Made by a program: the position numbers and the translations under genes. 64,000 nt of DNA from Segniliparus rotundus DSM 44985 (GTDB taxonomy: Bacteria; Actinomycetota; Actinomycetes; Mycobacteriales; Mycobacteriaceae), in the NCBI RefSeq assembly GCF_000092825.1, contig NC_014168.1:797946-861945 (forward strand). Direction: 5' to 3'. Each line of letters opens with the position of its first letter. The stretch's first letter is position 1. The notes under the pieces are model-generated. The model had not been told where the DNA came from, ran no database searches, and saw only the letters and a list, made by a program, of their open reading frames with translations. Positions 45,721-53,349 of this stretch are shown piece by piece.

Positions 45721-45965
45721 GCCCTCGTCAGCGGCATCGCGAACAGGAAATCCGAGACGTGCAGCAGCGACGGCGGAAAGCCGAAGCCGCGTGCGCCTAC
45801 GCGGAGATGCTCGAACAGGAGGTGTGTCAGATCACGGAGAGCGCCCGCGCCCAATGGCTCGGCGATGGATTCGCCAAGGCCGTTGCGGGGAGTTTCGCAG
45901 AAAGCCCTGGCCCGAAGGCGCAGAGCTCGTGTGTCCCCGCCTCGCTGGACGGGTGCGCGCTCTGA
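45717..45965 (+). CDS. Small coiled-coil protein, last gene of lysis cassette
   Basis: An 82-residue protein whose first 50 residues are highly charged and helical (REQEIRDVQQRRRKAEAACAYAEMLEQEVCQ), with no membrane segment. The second part is Ser/Ala/Pro-rich with two Cys. Its ATG overlaps the previous stop (ATGA). No homologue was recognised. Position suggests a regulator or partner of the lysis proteins. Confidence 0.55.
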   Translation: MSPRQRHREQEIRDVQQRRRKAEAACAYAEMLEQEVCQITESARAQWLGDGFAKAVAGSFAESPGPKAQSSCVPASLDGCAL

Positions 45966-46742
45966 TCGCGCCGCTGTGATCGACGCACAGCGGGAGAGCG
46001 CATCCGGGCTCTCTTGCGGCGGCGTCCCGCCCGCAGCTGGGCGGGACGCCGCCGCCCGTGCTTGTGCGGCCCGCCCGCGCCCCAGCCCCGCCGCGGGAGC
46101 AGAAGGCCGCGCGATCAGGGGTCCGCGTCATGGGAGAATCTTCGAAATCGAGGCGGAACACGCGAAGAACAGCAGGCGCCTCTCTCCGGGACAGGGCCAC
46201 CCTGCAGAAAAACATCCGAGGAAACGGGGAAATCCGGTCGATTTCGGTTGGAGGGCTCGCCAGAGTCGCCGGTGTGATCCATCCTGTCCACGTCGCGCGT
46301 CCTGTGGACGGCGACGCGGCTCGGCGCTCCTTCGACGCTGGCGCGTTGGGTGGGGGGAGTTGGAAAAACCGCCGCTGCCGCAGCAGCGAGGGGCTGTTGG
46401 TTCAAGGTTCCCGGCGTCGGCGGCCCCGATGGGGAGCTGCATGCGGGCGTCGAGGAAGACCGCCGCCCCGCCCTCAAGGCCCTTCGGCGTTCGTGGTCGA
46501 TGGAGGCAGAACCGCGGTGCGGCTGTTGGCCTCTGCTTGCCGCGTCGACTGGGCCGACGAGGCTGAGGCACCAGTTCGTCGCCGGCTCCACTGCAGAGAC
46601 GGGGCGGGGATCAGGATCGAGTTCCTCAAGAGCTGAGAGTGGTTTCTGCCGTGTCGTCCCGGGTCCTCTTGGCCGAGTGCTCACCGGCCGTTCTGGCGTG
46701 CTTTTCCGCCGGCCCCGACAGCGCGCCGCAAGGAACTTGGTC
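45966..46742. other. 777-bp stretch without a supported gene
   Basis: Several open frames exist on both strands (for example 46058-46636 and 46115-46684), but their translations are Arg/Pro/Ala-rich with no family features and typical of shadow frames. After the hairpin at 46016-46055 nothing else is recognised. It may be decayed sequence inside the accessory island. Confidence 0.5.
46016..46055. terminator. Terminator of the lysis operon
   Basis: A perfect 17-bp GC-rich stem (46016-46032 with 46039-46055) with the six-base loop GCAGCT, 50 bases after the last gene of the endolysin-holin operon. No T run follows, as is common in actinobacteria. Confidence 0.65.
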
Positions 46743-47540
46743 TCACAAGCCCAACGGCGCCACGAGATCGTTGACTTTGCGGTGCCGCCACTCCCACACC
46801 TGCGCGGCGAGCCGGCAGGCTTCCCTGGCGCTGCGGATGTCCGCCCAGTACAGGTTGCAGAGCCCTTCGCCCGGCGGAAGGTGGATAATCAGAGCGTTGT
46901 CTTGGTCGATCAGCCCGTCGTCGGGCGTCCGAGCCCCCGTTTCCGGGTCGTAGGGGACGCTGTTGGCGAAGAGGGCGAGTTTCATGACGATCCTGAGCAG
47001 GTCGTGTTCGAGAATGCCTGTGTGGACAGTCGCGACATAGCAGCCGTCATCCCAGCGGATCACCCGGTCCGCAGAGCCCGCCACTCGGAGTTCGTCCTGG
47101 ACGCGGAGCTGCTGCACGGCGAGGATCTGGAACAGAGCGGTCCGGCGCACATAGGCCTCAAGGTCCGCGCGGTGCGCCTCGGGCACGCGTCCAGAATGCT
47201 TTCCGAGGTCGATCCGGGAAACGAGTTTGCGCAACGCGGCTCCGCGAACAGCCGTCATATTCGGGTCCGCGGCCTCGATGGCCCGGTCGCAGATCTTGTC
47301 GAGCTCGGCCCTATTGCGGGGGTCCGCGGCAGCGGCCTCGAAGACCAGGTCTGGCCGTGCCGCGAGCCCGGAGGCCACTTGGCGGCGTTGGCGCATCGAC
47401 CAAGGGTAGGCGTCGGAGAGCGCTGCGACGAATCGCGAGGCCCTCTGGTACACCACGGGCTTCTCGGCGTGCGGGGGAAGCACGAGCAGTCGCCCCCGGG
47501 AGTCTCGCGGCACTGGGCGCGACGTGGTCAGGACGCTCAT
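46743..47540 (-). CDS. Orphan protein, 265 residues, unknown function
   Basis: A soluble protein without signal peptide. The N-terminal third is helical and basic (VYQRASRFVAALSDAYPWSMRQRRQVASGLAARPD), the middle has helices (EAHRADLEAYVRRTALFQILAVQQLRVQDELR), and the C-terminal part is beta/alpha (IIHLPPGEGLCNLYWADIRSAREACR). No family was recognised. ATG 47540 is fixed by a perfect AGGAGG five bases upstream; the open frame continues to 47711 but through the promoter region. Codon use is as GC-rich as the host. It shares its upstream region with a strong promoter pointing the other way. Confidence 0.6.
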   Translation of the reverse strand: MSVLTTSRPVPRDSRGRLLVLPPHAEKPVVYQRASRFVAALSDAYPWSMRQRRQVASGLAARPDLVFEAAAADPRNRAELDKICDRAIEAADPNMTAVRGAALRKLVSRIDLGKHSGRVPEAHRADLEAYVRRTALFQILAVQQLRVQDELRVAGSADRVIRWDDGCYVATVHTGILEHDLLRIVMKLALFANSVPYDPETGARTPDDGLIDQDNALIIHLPPGEGLCNLYWADIRSAREACRLAAQVWEWRHRKVNDLVAPLGL

Positions 47541-47670
47541 GCCCGCCTCCTGTGCCGACATGAGGCGGCGACTTCGGATCGTCCCAGACTCGCGGCGGCG
47601 TTGCGGCCGTTTTTCGGCGTCCGCGCGGGGGCCGCGGGCGCGGCGTCTGCGTGCGGGCAATAACGTGATT

Positions 47671-47698
47671 TTGACATATCCAAAACCTCTGGTACTAT
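47671..47698 (+). promoter_or_regulatory. Near-consensus promoter without a downstream gene
   Basis: TTGACA (47671-47676), a 16-base spacer and TACTAT (47693-47698). This is the best sigma-A promoter in the window. It points right, towards hairpins and the back of the XRE gene, with no convincing protein-coding gene on that strand; transcription would start near 47705. Confidence 0.65.
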
Positions 47699-47704
47699 CG
47701 TCCT

Positions 47705-47820
47705 TGTACATTGCGCATAAATTTTCTTTATGCGCAATGCGGATTTTCTTCTGATGAGCGCGCGGCTAGGTGCGCATGGGAGGGTTCCCCAAACGGCGCA
47801 GAATGGCCGTTTGGGGGAAT
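47705..47820 (+). ncRNA. Candidate small RNA
   Basis: This is the segment from the expected start of the strong promoter through two hairpins: a perfect 13-bp stem with a TTTTC loop (47709-47721 with 47727-47739), followed by a stem of about 13 bp with one bulged G (47785-47797 with 47806-47819). The second could end the transcript. The first hairpin sits right at the transcription start and might instead be an operator. No known RNA family was recognised. Confidence 0.35.
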
Positions 47821-47882
47821 TTGGCATGCGCGCGCGATGCGATCTTTTGCCGCTCTGAACGCTCTTGAGCTGGGCTGGTGGT

Positions 47883-47921
47883 CTGTCGCCGAAGGCGCTA
47901 GAAGGCTTCCTTCGGCGACAG
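47883..47921. terminator. Hairpin after the XRE regulator gene
   Basis: A perfect 13-bp inverted repeat (47883-47895 with 47909-47921) six bases beyond the stop of the leftward regulator gene. It probably terminates that gene. Confidence 0.6.
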
Positions 47922-47926
47922 GTCGA

Positions 47927-48163
47927 TCACGCGATGCCTCCTTCTATGTCGTCCACATAGTCGAAGATCGCTCCTCTCGGCATCCGGAGCGCAATCTCGA
48001 TCGCGGCGGCGACGCTTTCCAGGCAAGTCGACCGGCGGCCGTTCGCGAGCATGCTGACCAGAGGCTCGGAGCAGTGCGCCCTGCGGGCCAAGGAGCATTG
48101 CTTGGCGCCACGGGCTTTGATGAGTTCCCGTAACACCTCTGGGCTGATGATTTTGGCGACCAT
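47927..48163 (-). CDS. XRE-type helix-turn-helix regulator
   Basis: A 78-residue DNA-binding protein of the Cro/C1 (HTH_3) type. Helices run LRELIKARGAKQCSLARRAHCSEPLVSMLANGRRS-TCLESVAAAIEIAL, with the recognition helix in SEPLVSMLANG. ATG 48163 has an AGGAAGG ribosome binding site about ten bases upstream. Such short regulators govern lysogeny or toxin-antitoxin modules, and this one may control the accessory island. It diverges from the 312-residue HTH protein across an AT-rich spacer of about 150 bp. Confidence 0.8.
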   Translation of the reverse strand: MVAKIISPEVLRELIKARGAKQCSLARRAHCSEPLVSMLANGRRSTCLESVAAAIEIALRMPRGAIFDYVDDIEGGIA

Positions 48164-48333
48164 CTTCTACATCCTTCCTGTTGTTGCATTCTGGCGAGTG
48201 TTGTTCAAACTATCCCATATAAGTGATAACCACGTTCAGGTAAATGATTCATATCTGGTAAGAATCTGACACAAGAGGCATGGGGTAAGATCCGAACTCC
48301 GAGATGGGGAGCCTGGTCAGGAGATGTTTGAGC

Positions 48334-49242
48334 GTGAAGAACGAGAGCGTTCGGGAGAACGCCGAGGTGAATGTGTTCACCGCGTTTTTGCGCGCTCAAT
48401 CCGAGGGCCGGTTCCGCTCGTCCGGGGCGCTTGCGGAGGCTGCGGGGATCGGGCGGTCCACGGCGTACCGCCTCCTCAACGAGACACGGCCCCGGCTCCC
48501 CAAGATCCCGAGCTCCGATGTGCTCGAAGGGCTCGCGCTCGTCTTCCCCGAAGTCGGGCTCGACCGCATCCGGGAGATCGCACGGGAGGCGACGAGGAAG
48601 CCAAGCGCGGCCCCGGGCCCCCTGACCCGGTCCGACCTCAGACGGGCGCACACGCGCGACCTCGTCGCGGAGATCCAATCCCGCACTGCGGAGCTTGAAG
48701 AAGGAAATATTTACCGCAATAAAATAAAAAACAAAATGATAAAAGACGCTAATGCGGCTTTATACATCATCAATGACTCCATTTTCATCATCGTCGACAA
48801 GCACCTCGGGGAGGATCGGAGCGAGCTGGTCGACGGGTTCCTGCAAGTCTGCCGCGCCGTCCTCTGCGATAAAGCGGCTTTCGGAAGCGACCTGTACGTG
48901 AAAATGAAAAAAAAATTCATGGCTTTGGCGCGCGAGATCCTGCAAAAGCCGGGATCGTTCAACGCGGAGGAAACGGAGCAAGCGCTGCAGTACCTCAAAC
49001 ACGTGCGCTCCAGGGCCTCGCCCGTCCTCGAACGGGCGAGGCAGATCGAAGTGACCGCGGAGTGCTTCGAGGACGAGCCCATGCTCGACGCGGCCCTCAA
49101 TGAAATGGTCGAGGCCGTGCGCCAGGTCGGCGCGTCGGCGCGGGCGTTCCGCGCGGAACTGCTCGGCAAACCAGGGCCTGGGCCGCCCGCGACAAGCCCG
49201 GGCGGCGAGGAGAACGAGGACGACACAACAAACACGACGTGA
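48334..49242 (+). CDS. HTH-domain protein with AT-rich central block
   Basis: A protein of 302 residues from GTG 48334 (312 if ATG 48304 is used). The N-terminal region contains a predicted helix-turn-helix (SSGALAEAAGIGRSTAYRLLNE) resembling phage or plasmid regulators. A long helical region follows, possibly a ligand or dimerisation domain. The tail is Gly/Pro/Glu/Thr-rich and disordered. The DNA at 48705-48780 and 48900-48920 is strikingly AT-rich, coding Lys/Asn/Ile (NKIKNKMIKDANAALYIIN), unlike the rest of the gene. No family was recognised. GTG 48334 has GGAGATG upstream. It converges with a lipoprotein gene. Confidence 0.65.
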   Translation: MKNESVRENAEVNVFTAFLRAQSEGRFRSSGALAEAAGIGRSTAYRLLNETRPRLPKIPSSDVLEGLALVFPEVGLDRIREIAREATRKPSAAPGPLTRSDLRRAHTRDLVAEIQSRTAELEEGNIYRNKIKNKMIKDANAALYIINDSIFIIVDKHLGEDRSELVDGFLQVCRAVLCDKAAFGSDLYVKMKKKFMALAREILQKPGSFNAEETEQALQYLKHVRSRASPVLERARQIEVTAECFEDEPMLDAALNEMVEAVRQVGASARAFRAELLGKPGPGPPATSPGGEENEDDTTNTT

Positions 49243-49281
49243 ACAACCGCGTCTGTGGACCCCTTGTGCGCGCACCAGGAA

Positions 49282-49314
49282 GCCTGGCCCGGTTTCCAGG
49301 AAACCGGGCCAGGC
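49282..49314. terminator. Bidirectional terminator
   Basis: A perfect 14-bp stem (49282-49295 with 49301-49314) and the five-base loop CCAGG, between two convergent genes ending at 49242 and 49370. Confidence 0.75.
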
Positions 49315-49369
49315 CCCAGGGGTGCTCGTGCGCGTCCCGCAGGGCGTGCCGAAGGGTCAGTCCTGCGTC

Positions 49370-50812
49370 TTAGATTTCACGGACGAGGCGGAACCCTCCG
49401 CTGTACGAGCGGATGTACTCAGAGTAGTACGCGCTCCGGTACGCGCTCCGCAGATTCTCCGGCATGTCGTCCCAGCCGCCGCCGCGCTGCACGGGGAACT
49501 GCTGGACGCCCGAAGTGCGGGGCCGCTCCGAGGACGGGCCCGAGCTCAAGTTCGGCTCCCAGGCGTCCGACACCCATTCGCGCACGTTGCCGGCCAAGTC
49601 GTACAGGCCCCATTCGTTCGGCTTGTACGAGCCCGCTTTGTTCGTGTACGCGGCGCCGTCGTCGCAGTCCGCCTTGCTCGGCAGCTTGTAGCCGGTCGCC
49701 TCATCCGTGCGAATGTCGTATCCGGCCGCGTTCTCGCAGAGCCCGTCGAGGTCCGAGCCCCAGATGTACGGCTTGGTCGTGAACGCCCGGGCGGCGTACT
49801 CCCATTCTGCCTCGCTGGGCAGACGGTACTTCGCGCCGGTCTTCTTGGACAGCCACACCGCGAAGTTCTGCGCGTCCGAGCGGGAAACGCACACCACGGG
49901 GTCCTGCCCCGACTGCACGAAGCCGGGGTTTTCCCAGTTCGCGGTCGCGTTCCACACGCCAACGGCAGGGGAGTCCGGCTCCGAGGAGCCGGGAGCCGCC
50001 GGGTCCGAGGACTCCGGGGCGGCCGGGTCTTCGGAGACAGGGATCGGCTCGTCCGGCGAAGTGACGCATCCGGCGGGAACCGTGTACCCGGTCTCCCGGA
50101 TGAACTCTGCGAACTCGTCCCGAGTGACTTCCTTGTCGGTCAAGCCGAAAGGCGTGTAAATGCGGACTTGGTGCCGCGGGCTCTCCCAGGCGGAGTCGAC
50201 CGAGTCGACGTCGAACGTCTCTTTCTCATCCGATGTCGCCCCCATAGCGAAAACTCCTTGGGGCAGCGCCACGAAAGTCGGGCAGTACGCGTTCGAGCAG
50301 TCCCGGTAGAGCTGCAAAAACTTGTACCCGTCGTTCGGCCAGGACTTCGACCCGTCGTCCGGCCAGTCGACCCGGGTGCCTCGGCCGTAATCACCCGCGG
50401 CCTTGGCGGCGTTGTCGGGGTTCGTTTGGTCGAACGCCAGCTGCTCTTTCCAGATCTGCATGTCCGCGCGCAGGAACCTGGTGTCCAACTGGTCAGGGAC
50501 CGGGTTGCCGCTGTCCAGCAAATCGCAATTGGGAAGCATGGCCTTGGCTTGCAGGTTGAGGTTCCTCGCGTCTGCCTGAAGCGTCTTGTTCTCCAGCCTT
50601 CTCTTGCTGAGGTCGTCCGAGACCTGGGCGATTTGGGTGTACGTCTCGGTGCAGAAACCTTTATCCCAGGCTGTGTTGGCCTCTCCGCCGTCAAAAAGCG
50701 TGCTGAGCTGGCTGAGCTGGTCTTCGCCCGTTTCGGGCGTGCCAGAACCACAACCTCCAAGAATGGACGGCACCGCGAATAGCGCGAGCATTCCGACTAT
50801 ATTTTTTCTCAT
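49370..50812 (-). CDS. Lipoprotein with formylglycine-generating-enzyme-like (SUMF1) domain
   Basis: A 480-residue protein with a lipobox ending GGC (Cys ~21) and an N-terminal helical part (~30-170). A SUMF1/FGE-sulfatase fold (~180-480) carries blocks such as GVFAMGATSDE, RLPSEAEWEYAARA, GLYDLAGNVREWVSDAW, RGGGWDDMPENLRSAYR and GGFRLVREI. The Cys pair that makes formylglycine in true FGEs is absent from the C-terminal core (SAYRSAYYSEY instead), so catalysis of that kind is unlikely. A repetitive Pro/Ser/Glu insertion (DPAAPESSDPAAPGSSEPD) interrupts the domain. Such folds also act as ligand-binding C-type-lectin proteins on the surface. ATG 50812 with AAAGGAG upstream. Confidence 0.8.
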   Translation of the reverse strand: MRKNIVGMLALFAVPSILGGCGSGTPETGEDQLSQLSTLFDGGEANTAWDKGFCTETYTQIAQVSDDLSKRRLENKTLQADARNLNLQAKAMLPNCDLLDSGNPVPDQLDTRFLRADMQIWKEQLAFDQTNPDNAAKAAGDYGRGTRVDWPDDGSKSWPNDGYKFLQLYRDCSNAYCPTFVALPQGVFAMGATSDEKETFDVDSVDSAWESPRHQVRIYTPFGLTDKEVTRDEFAEFIRETGYTVPAGCVTSPDEPIPVSEDPAAPESSDPAAPGSSEPDSPAVGVWNATANWENPGFVQSGQDPVVCVSRSDAQNFAVWLSKKTGAKYRLPSEAEWEYAARAFTTKPYIWGSDLDGLCENAAGYDIRTDEATGYKLPSKADCDDGAAYTNKAGSYKPNEWGLYDLAGNVREWVSDAWEPNLSSGPSSERPRTSGVQQFPVQRGGGWDDMPENLRSAYRSAYYSEYIRSYSGGFRLVREI

Positions 50813-51589
50813 CGAGGATAACTCCTTTTGTCATTCTTCATTTCGTAAGCTTTGTGCTATTTATTTTTTCGGCGCTCATGGTGCAAACACCGTCGCTATT
50901 CTTCTAACACGGCCCTATTCTGGCTGCAAGAGACACAAAAATTACTATTGTGAACTTATTGAAAGAAAAAGGAAAAACCCGCCGTGTCGGGAGCGGGTCC
51001 GGGAACTCGAGAATGCGAGGCAGGCGCATATGGGGCGACTCCATCGCGCGCCAATCCGGCGAATATGAAGTTCGCATCTGATCTGTGAAGACATCCCGCT
51101 CGCCGAAATGTCGCCCGGCGCCCAAACCGTCGCGCCGCGAGCCCCGAAAAGACCCGGGCTCGGCGTTCGCCGGTTTTTCGCAGACGCCGTCGCGGCGGGG
51201 CGGATCACGCGCCAGCGGCCGTTCTCCAACAGCGGGGCGAGGGTTGTTCTGGGCCTTTCTGGCCGTTGTCGACCGCAATTGTTCCCGTCAACGCCCCGGG
51301 CGTGTCCGACGCGGTCTTCCGGCGGCGGGCGCATCCAGCGCCGCTCGTTCCTGAGCCGATCGTTCCTGAACAATGCGGCGGACCCCGCCTCTCGCCCCAT
51401 GACGAGCGGCCAGCCTAGGCCTGTCGTTGTCGGCCCGATTGGGAATGGCGGTCTGCGTTGTCCGGGCCCCGCGCGGCATGAAGCCGAAGCGTCCGCAATG
51501 CGCGGAAAAGGGCCTGATTGGGTTGGCGCGCAAGCGCGCAAAGACTGCGGAGCTGCTAAAAAATAACCGCTGAGCAGGGTTTTTCTATG
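50813..51589. other. 777-bp stretch without a supported gene
   Basis: An AT-rich part (about 50813-50990) holds the promoter of the lipoprotein gene. The GC-rich remainder has open frames on both strands (for example 51108-51566) with no family features. No integrase, insertion sequence or direct repeat of the tRNA end was recognised here. Confidence 0.5.
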
Positions 51590-51673
51590 TGTCGAGAGGG
51601 GGACTTGAACCCCCACGTCCTATTCGGACACTAGCACCTCAAGCTAGCGCGTCTGCCATTTCGCCACCTCGAC
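51590..51673 (-). tRNA. tRNA-Leu (anticodon GAG)
   Basis: On the minus strand the gene begins GTCGAGG and ends TCTCGAC plus discriminator A, giving a seven-pair acceptor stem (one G-T). The anticodon stem CTAGC/GCTAG encloses TTGAGGT with anticodon GAG, and the T arm is GGGGG-TTCAAGT-CCCCC. The long variable arm is typical of leucine tRNAs. CCA is not encoded. Its 3' end faces the accessory island on the left. Confidence 0.95.
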
Positions 51674-51897
51674 AAGGTGTGCTGATGAGCTCAACATGGG
51701 CTTGCGACGAGCGGGCGGCCCGGCGCAGTGACACATATTAGCAGGGGGGGTGCGCCTTGGCCAATCTGTCGCGCGTTCGCATCACGCTGCACTTGCGTCA
51801 CAATCGCAACACGAGACACGCCGGAATTGTGATCGCTGAACTCGGCGTCCGCAGGCACAATGGGAGAAGGACCAACGACGACAGAATGAGGTGGACC
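51674..51897. promoter_or_regulatory. Divergent spacer between tRNA-Leu and sepIVA
   Basis: It contains the tRNA promoter (leftward) and the sepIVA promoter (rightward), but neither is close to consensus. An open frame from 51757 runs into sepIVA but is not conserved. Confidence 0.4.
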
Positions 51898-52680
51898 GTG
51901 TACCGAGTGTTCGAAGCGCTAGAGGAACTCGGCGCGATCGTGGAAGAGGCCCGCAGTGTGCCGATGACTTCGAACTGCGTCGTCCCCAGGGGCGATGTGC
52001 TCGAGCTCATCGACGACATCCGGGAGGCGCTGCCCGCCGATGTGGACGACGCGCAAGACGTCCTCGACCAGCGCGACCGCTTGCTCGAAGAGGCCCGCAT
52101 CTACGCGCAGAACCATGTGGAAGAGGCGCACGCGAAGTCTGAGTCCGCGGTGGAGGAGTCCAGGCATATCGCCGAGCGGATCACCTCGGACGCCGCGGCC
52201 CAGGCCGACCGTGTGGTCAAAGAGGCCCAATCCACCGCCCAACGCCTGCTCGCGGAGGCCCAGCAGGAGTCCGAGCGCCTGCGTCACGAGGCGCAGCGCG
52301 AGTACGAGTCCGCGACCACCCGCGCGCGGGAGGAGTCCGAGCGCCTGTTGCAGGCCGGCAACTCGGCGTACGAGCACGCGGTCAACGAGGGCTTGGCCGA
52401 GCAGCGCCGGCTGGTCTCGCAGAGCGAAGTGGCCCAGGCCGCGCGCGTGGAGGCGACACGAGTGGTCGACGCGGCGCATGCCGAGTCGGACCGCACTCGG
52501 GCGGAATGCGACTTCTATGTGGACACCAAGCTGGCCGAGTTCGAGGAATTCCTCGTCACCACCAGCCGCACGGTCGCACGAGGCCGCCAGCAGTTGCGGG
52601 CGGGCGCGGGGACGCACGACCTGGTCGACAGCTTGCCGAGCGGCCGTGAGAACCGGGAGCGTGTCGAAGCGCGCCGATAG
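51898..52680 (+). CDS. sepIVA: DivIVA-like septation protein SepIVA
   Basis: A 260-residue cytoplasmic coiled-coil protein corresponding to M. tuberculosis Rv2927c (SepIVA), needed for septum and pole construction. The start VYRVFEALEELGAIVEEAR and the conserved MTSNCVVPRGDVLELIDDI precede a long heptad-rich coiled coil (~75-215). The end DTKLAEFEEFL...RQQLRAGAGTHD is as in mycobacteria. GTG 51898 was chosen by homology and an AGGTGG site; ATG 51886 and an earlier TTG at 51757 are in frame. First of a block with DUF177, rnc and mutM. Confidence 0.9.
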   Translation: MYRVFEALEELGAIVEEARSVPMTSNCVVPRGDVLELIDDIREALPADVDDAQDVLDQRDRLLEEARIYAQNHVEEAHAKSESAVEESRHIAERITSDAAAQADRVVKEAQSTAQRLLAEAQQESERLRHEAQREYESATTRAREESERLLQAGNSAYEHAVNEGLAEQRRLVSQSEVAQAARVEATRVVDAAHAESDRTRAECDFYVDTKLAEFEEFLVTTSRTVARGRQQLRAGAGTHDLVDSLPSGRENRERVEARR

Positions 52681-52718
52681 GCGGGCCAATCCGATGTGCG
52701 ACCCCCGCGATTCTCGCG

Positions 52719-52724
52719 TATCCT
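52719..52724 (+). promoter_or_regulatory. -10 box for leaderless DUF177 gene
   Basis: TATCCT ends seven bases before GTG 52732, with no Shine-Dalgarno in between. Confidence 0.5.
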
Positions 52725-52731
52725 CTTCGGC

Positions 52732-53349
52732 GTGACCAGTCCGGACGCTTTGTCTCGGGTCTTCGACCCGCGCCACCCGTGGGCCTTGGACATCCGGCAA
52801 CTCCAGTCGAGTTCCGAGCCGTTGCGCGGCGCCTTCGATTTCCCCGCTCCCGAGCGGATAGGAGGCGAAATGATCGCCGTCGAGCCCGGCGCGCCAGTGC
52901 GTCTCGCGCTGGAGCTGTTCGAGACTGAGGACGGCGTTTCGGTCACAGGCCGGTTCCAGGCGCCGACCGTGGGGCAATGCTCGCGTTGCCTGGAACCTTT
53001 CGCCGGGTCCGTCGAGTCGTCGTTCCGGGAGTTCTTCTCCTTCGCGCCCGCGCAGGACGAGGAAGAAGCCCCAGTGGTGATCGCGGGCAAGATCGACGTG
53101 GAGCAGCCGGTCATCGACTCCGTTGTGCTCGGCTTCCCCCTCGCGCCTTTGTGCGAGCCGGGCTGTCCTGGTCTTTGCGTGGAATGCGGCGCGCTGTTGG
53201 CGGCAGAGCCCCCAGGTCACAGCCACGAGCAGATCGACCCTCGGTGGTCGGTGCTGCGTGAGAAGTTCGCTTTGCCCGAGGACGTCTCGCACGCAGAAGC
53301 CGACGACGTGGATCTGTCAGGCCCAAAAGAGGTTGGAGGCGCGTCATGA
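52732..53349 (+). CDS. DUF177 (YceD) family protein
   Basis: A 205-residue protein of the YceD/DUF177 family, linked to 23S rRNA maturation and ribosome assembly. Two Cys-rich spots, QCSRCLEPF and [13 protein letters not shown], may bind zinc. It corresponds to M. tuberculosis Rv2926c and lies immediately before rnc as there, with stop and start overlapping (ATGA). GTG 52732 agrees with the leaderless promoter. Confidence 0.88.
   Translation: MTSPDALSRVFDPRHPWALDIRQLQSSSEPLRGAFDFPAPERIGGEMIAVEPGAPVRLALELFETEDGVSVTGRFQAPTVGQCSRCLEPFAGSVESSFREFFSFAPAQDEEEAPVVIAGKIDVEQPVIDSVVLGFPLAPLCEPGCPGLCVECGALLAAEPPGHSHEQIDPRWSVLREKFALPEDVSHAEADDVDLSGPKEVGGAS

Noticed and set aside
49370-50812. Diversity-generating retroelement target
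   Set aside because: The C-terminal lectin-like fold fits, but no reverse transcriptase and no near-repeat of the 3' end were found in the window; kept only as a test in the findings.
50945-51616. 223-codon frame and others between the lipoprotein gene and tRNA-Leu
   Set aside because: One end runs into the tRNA gene and composition is typical of random GC-rich frames; no domain features.
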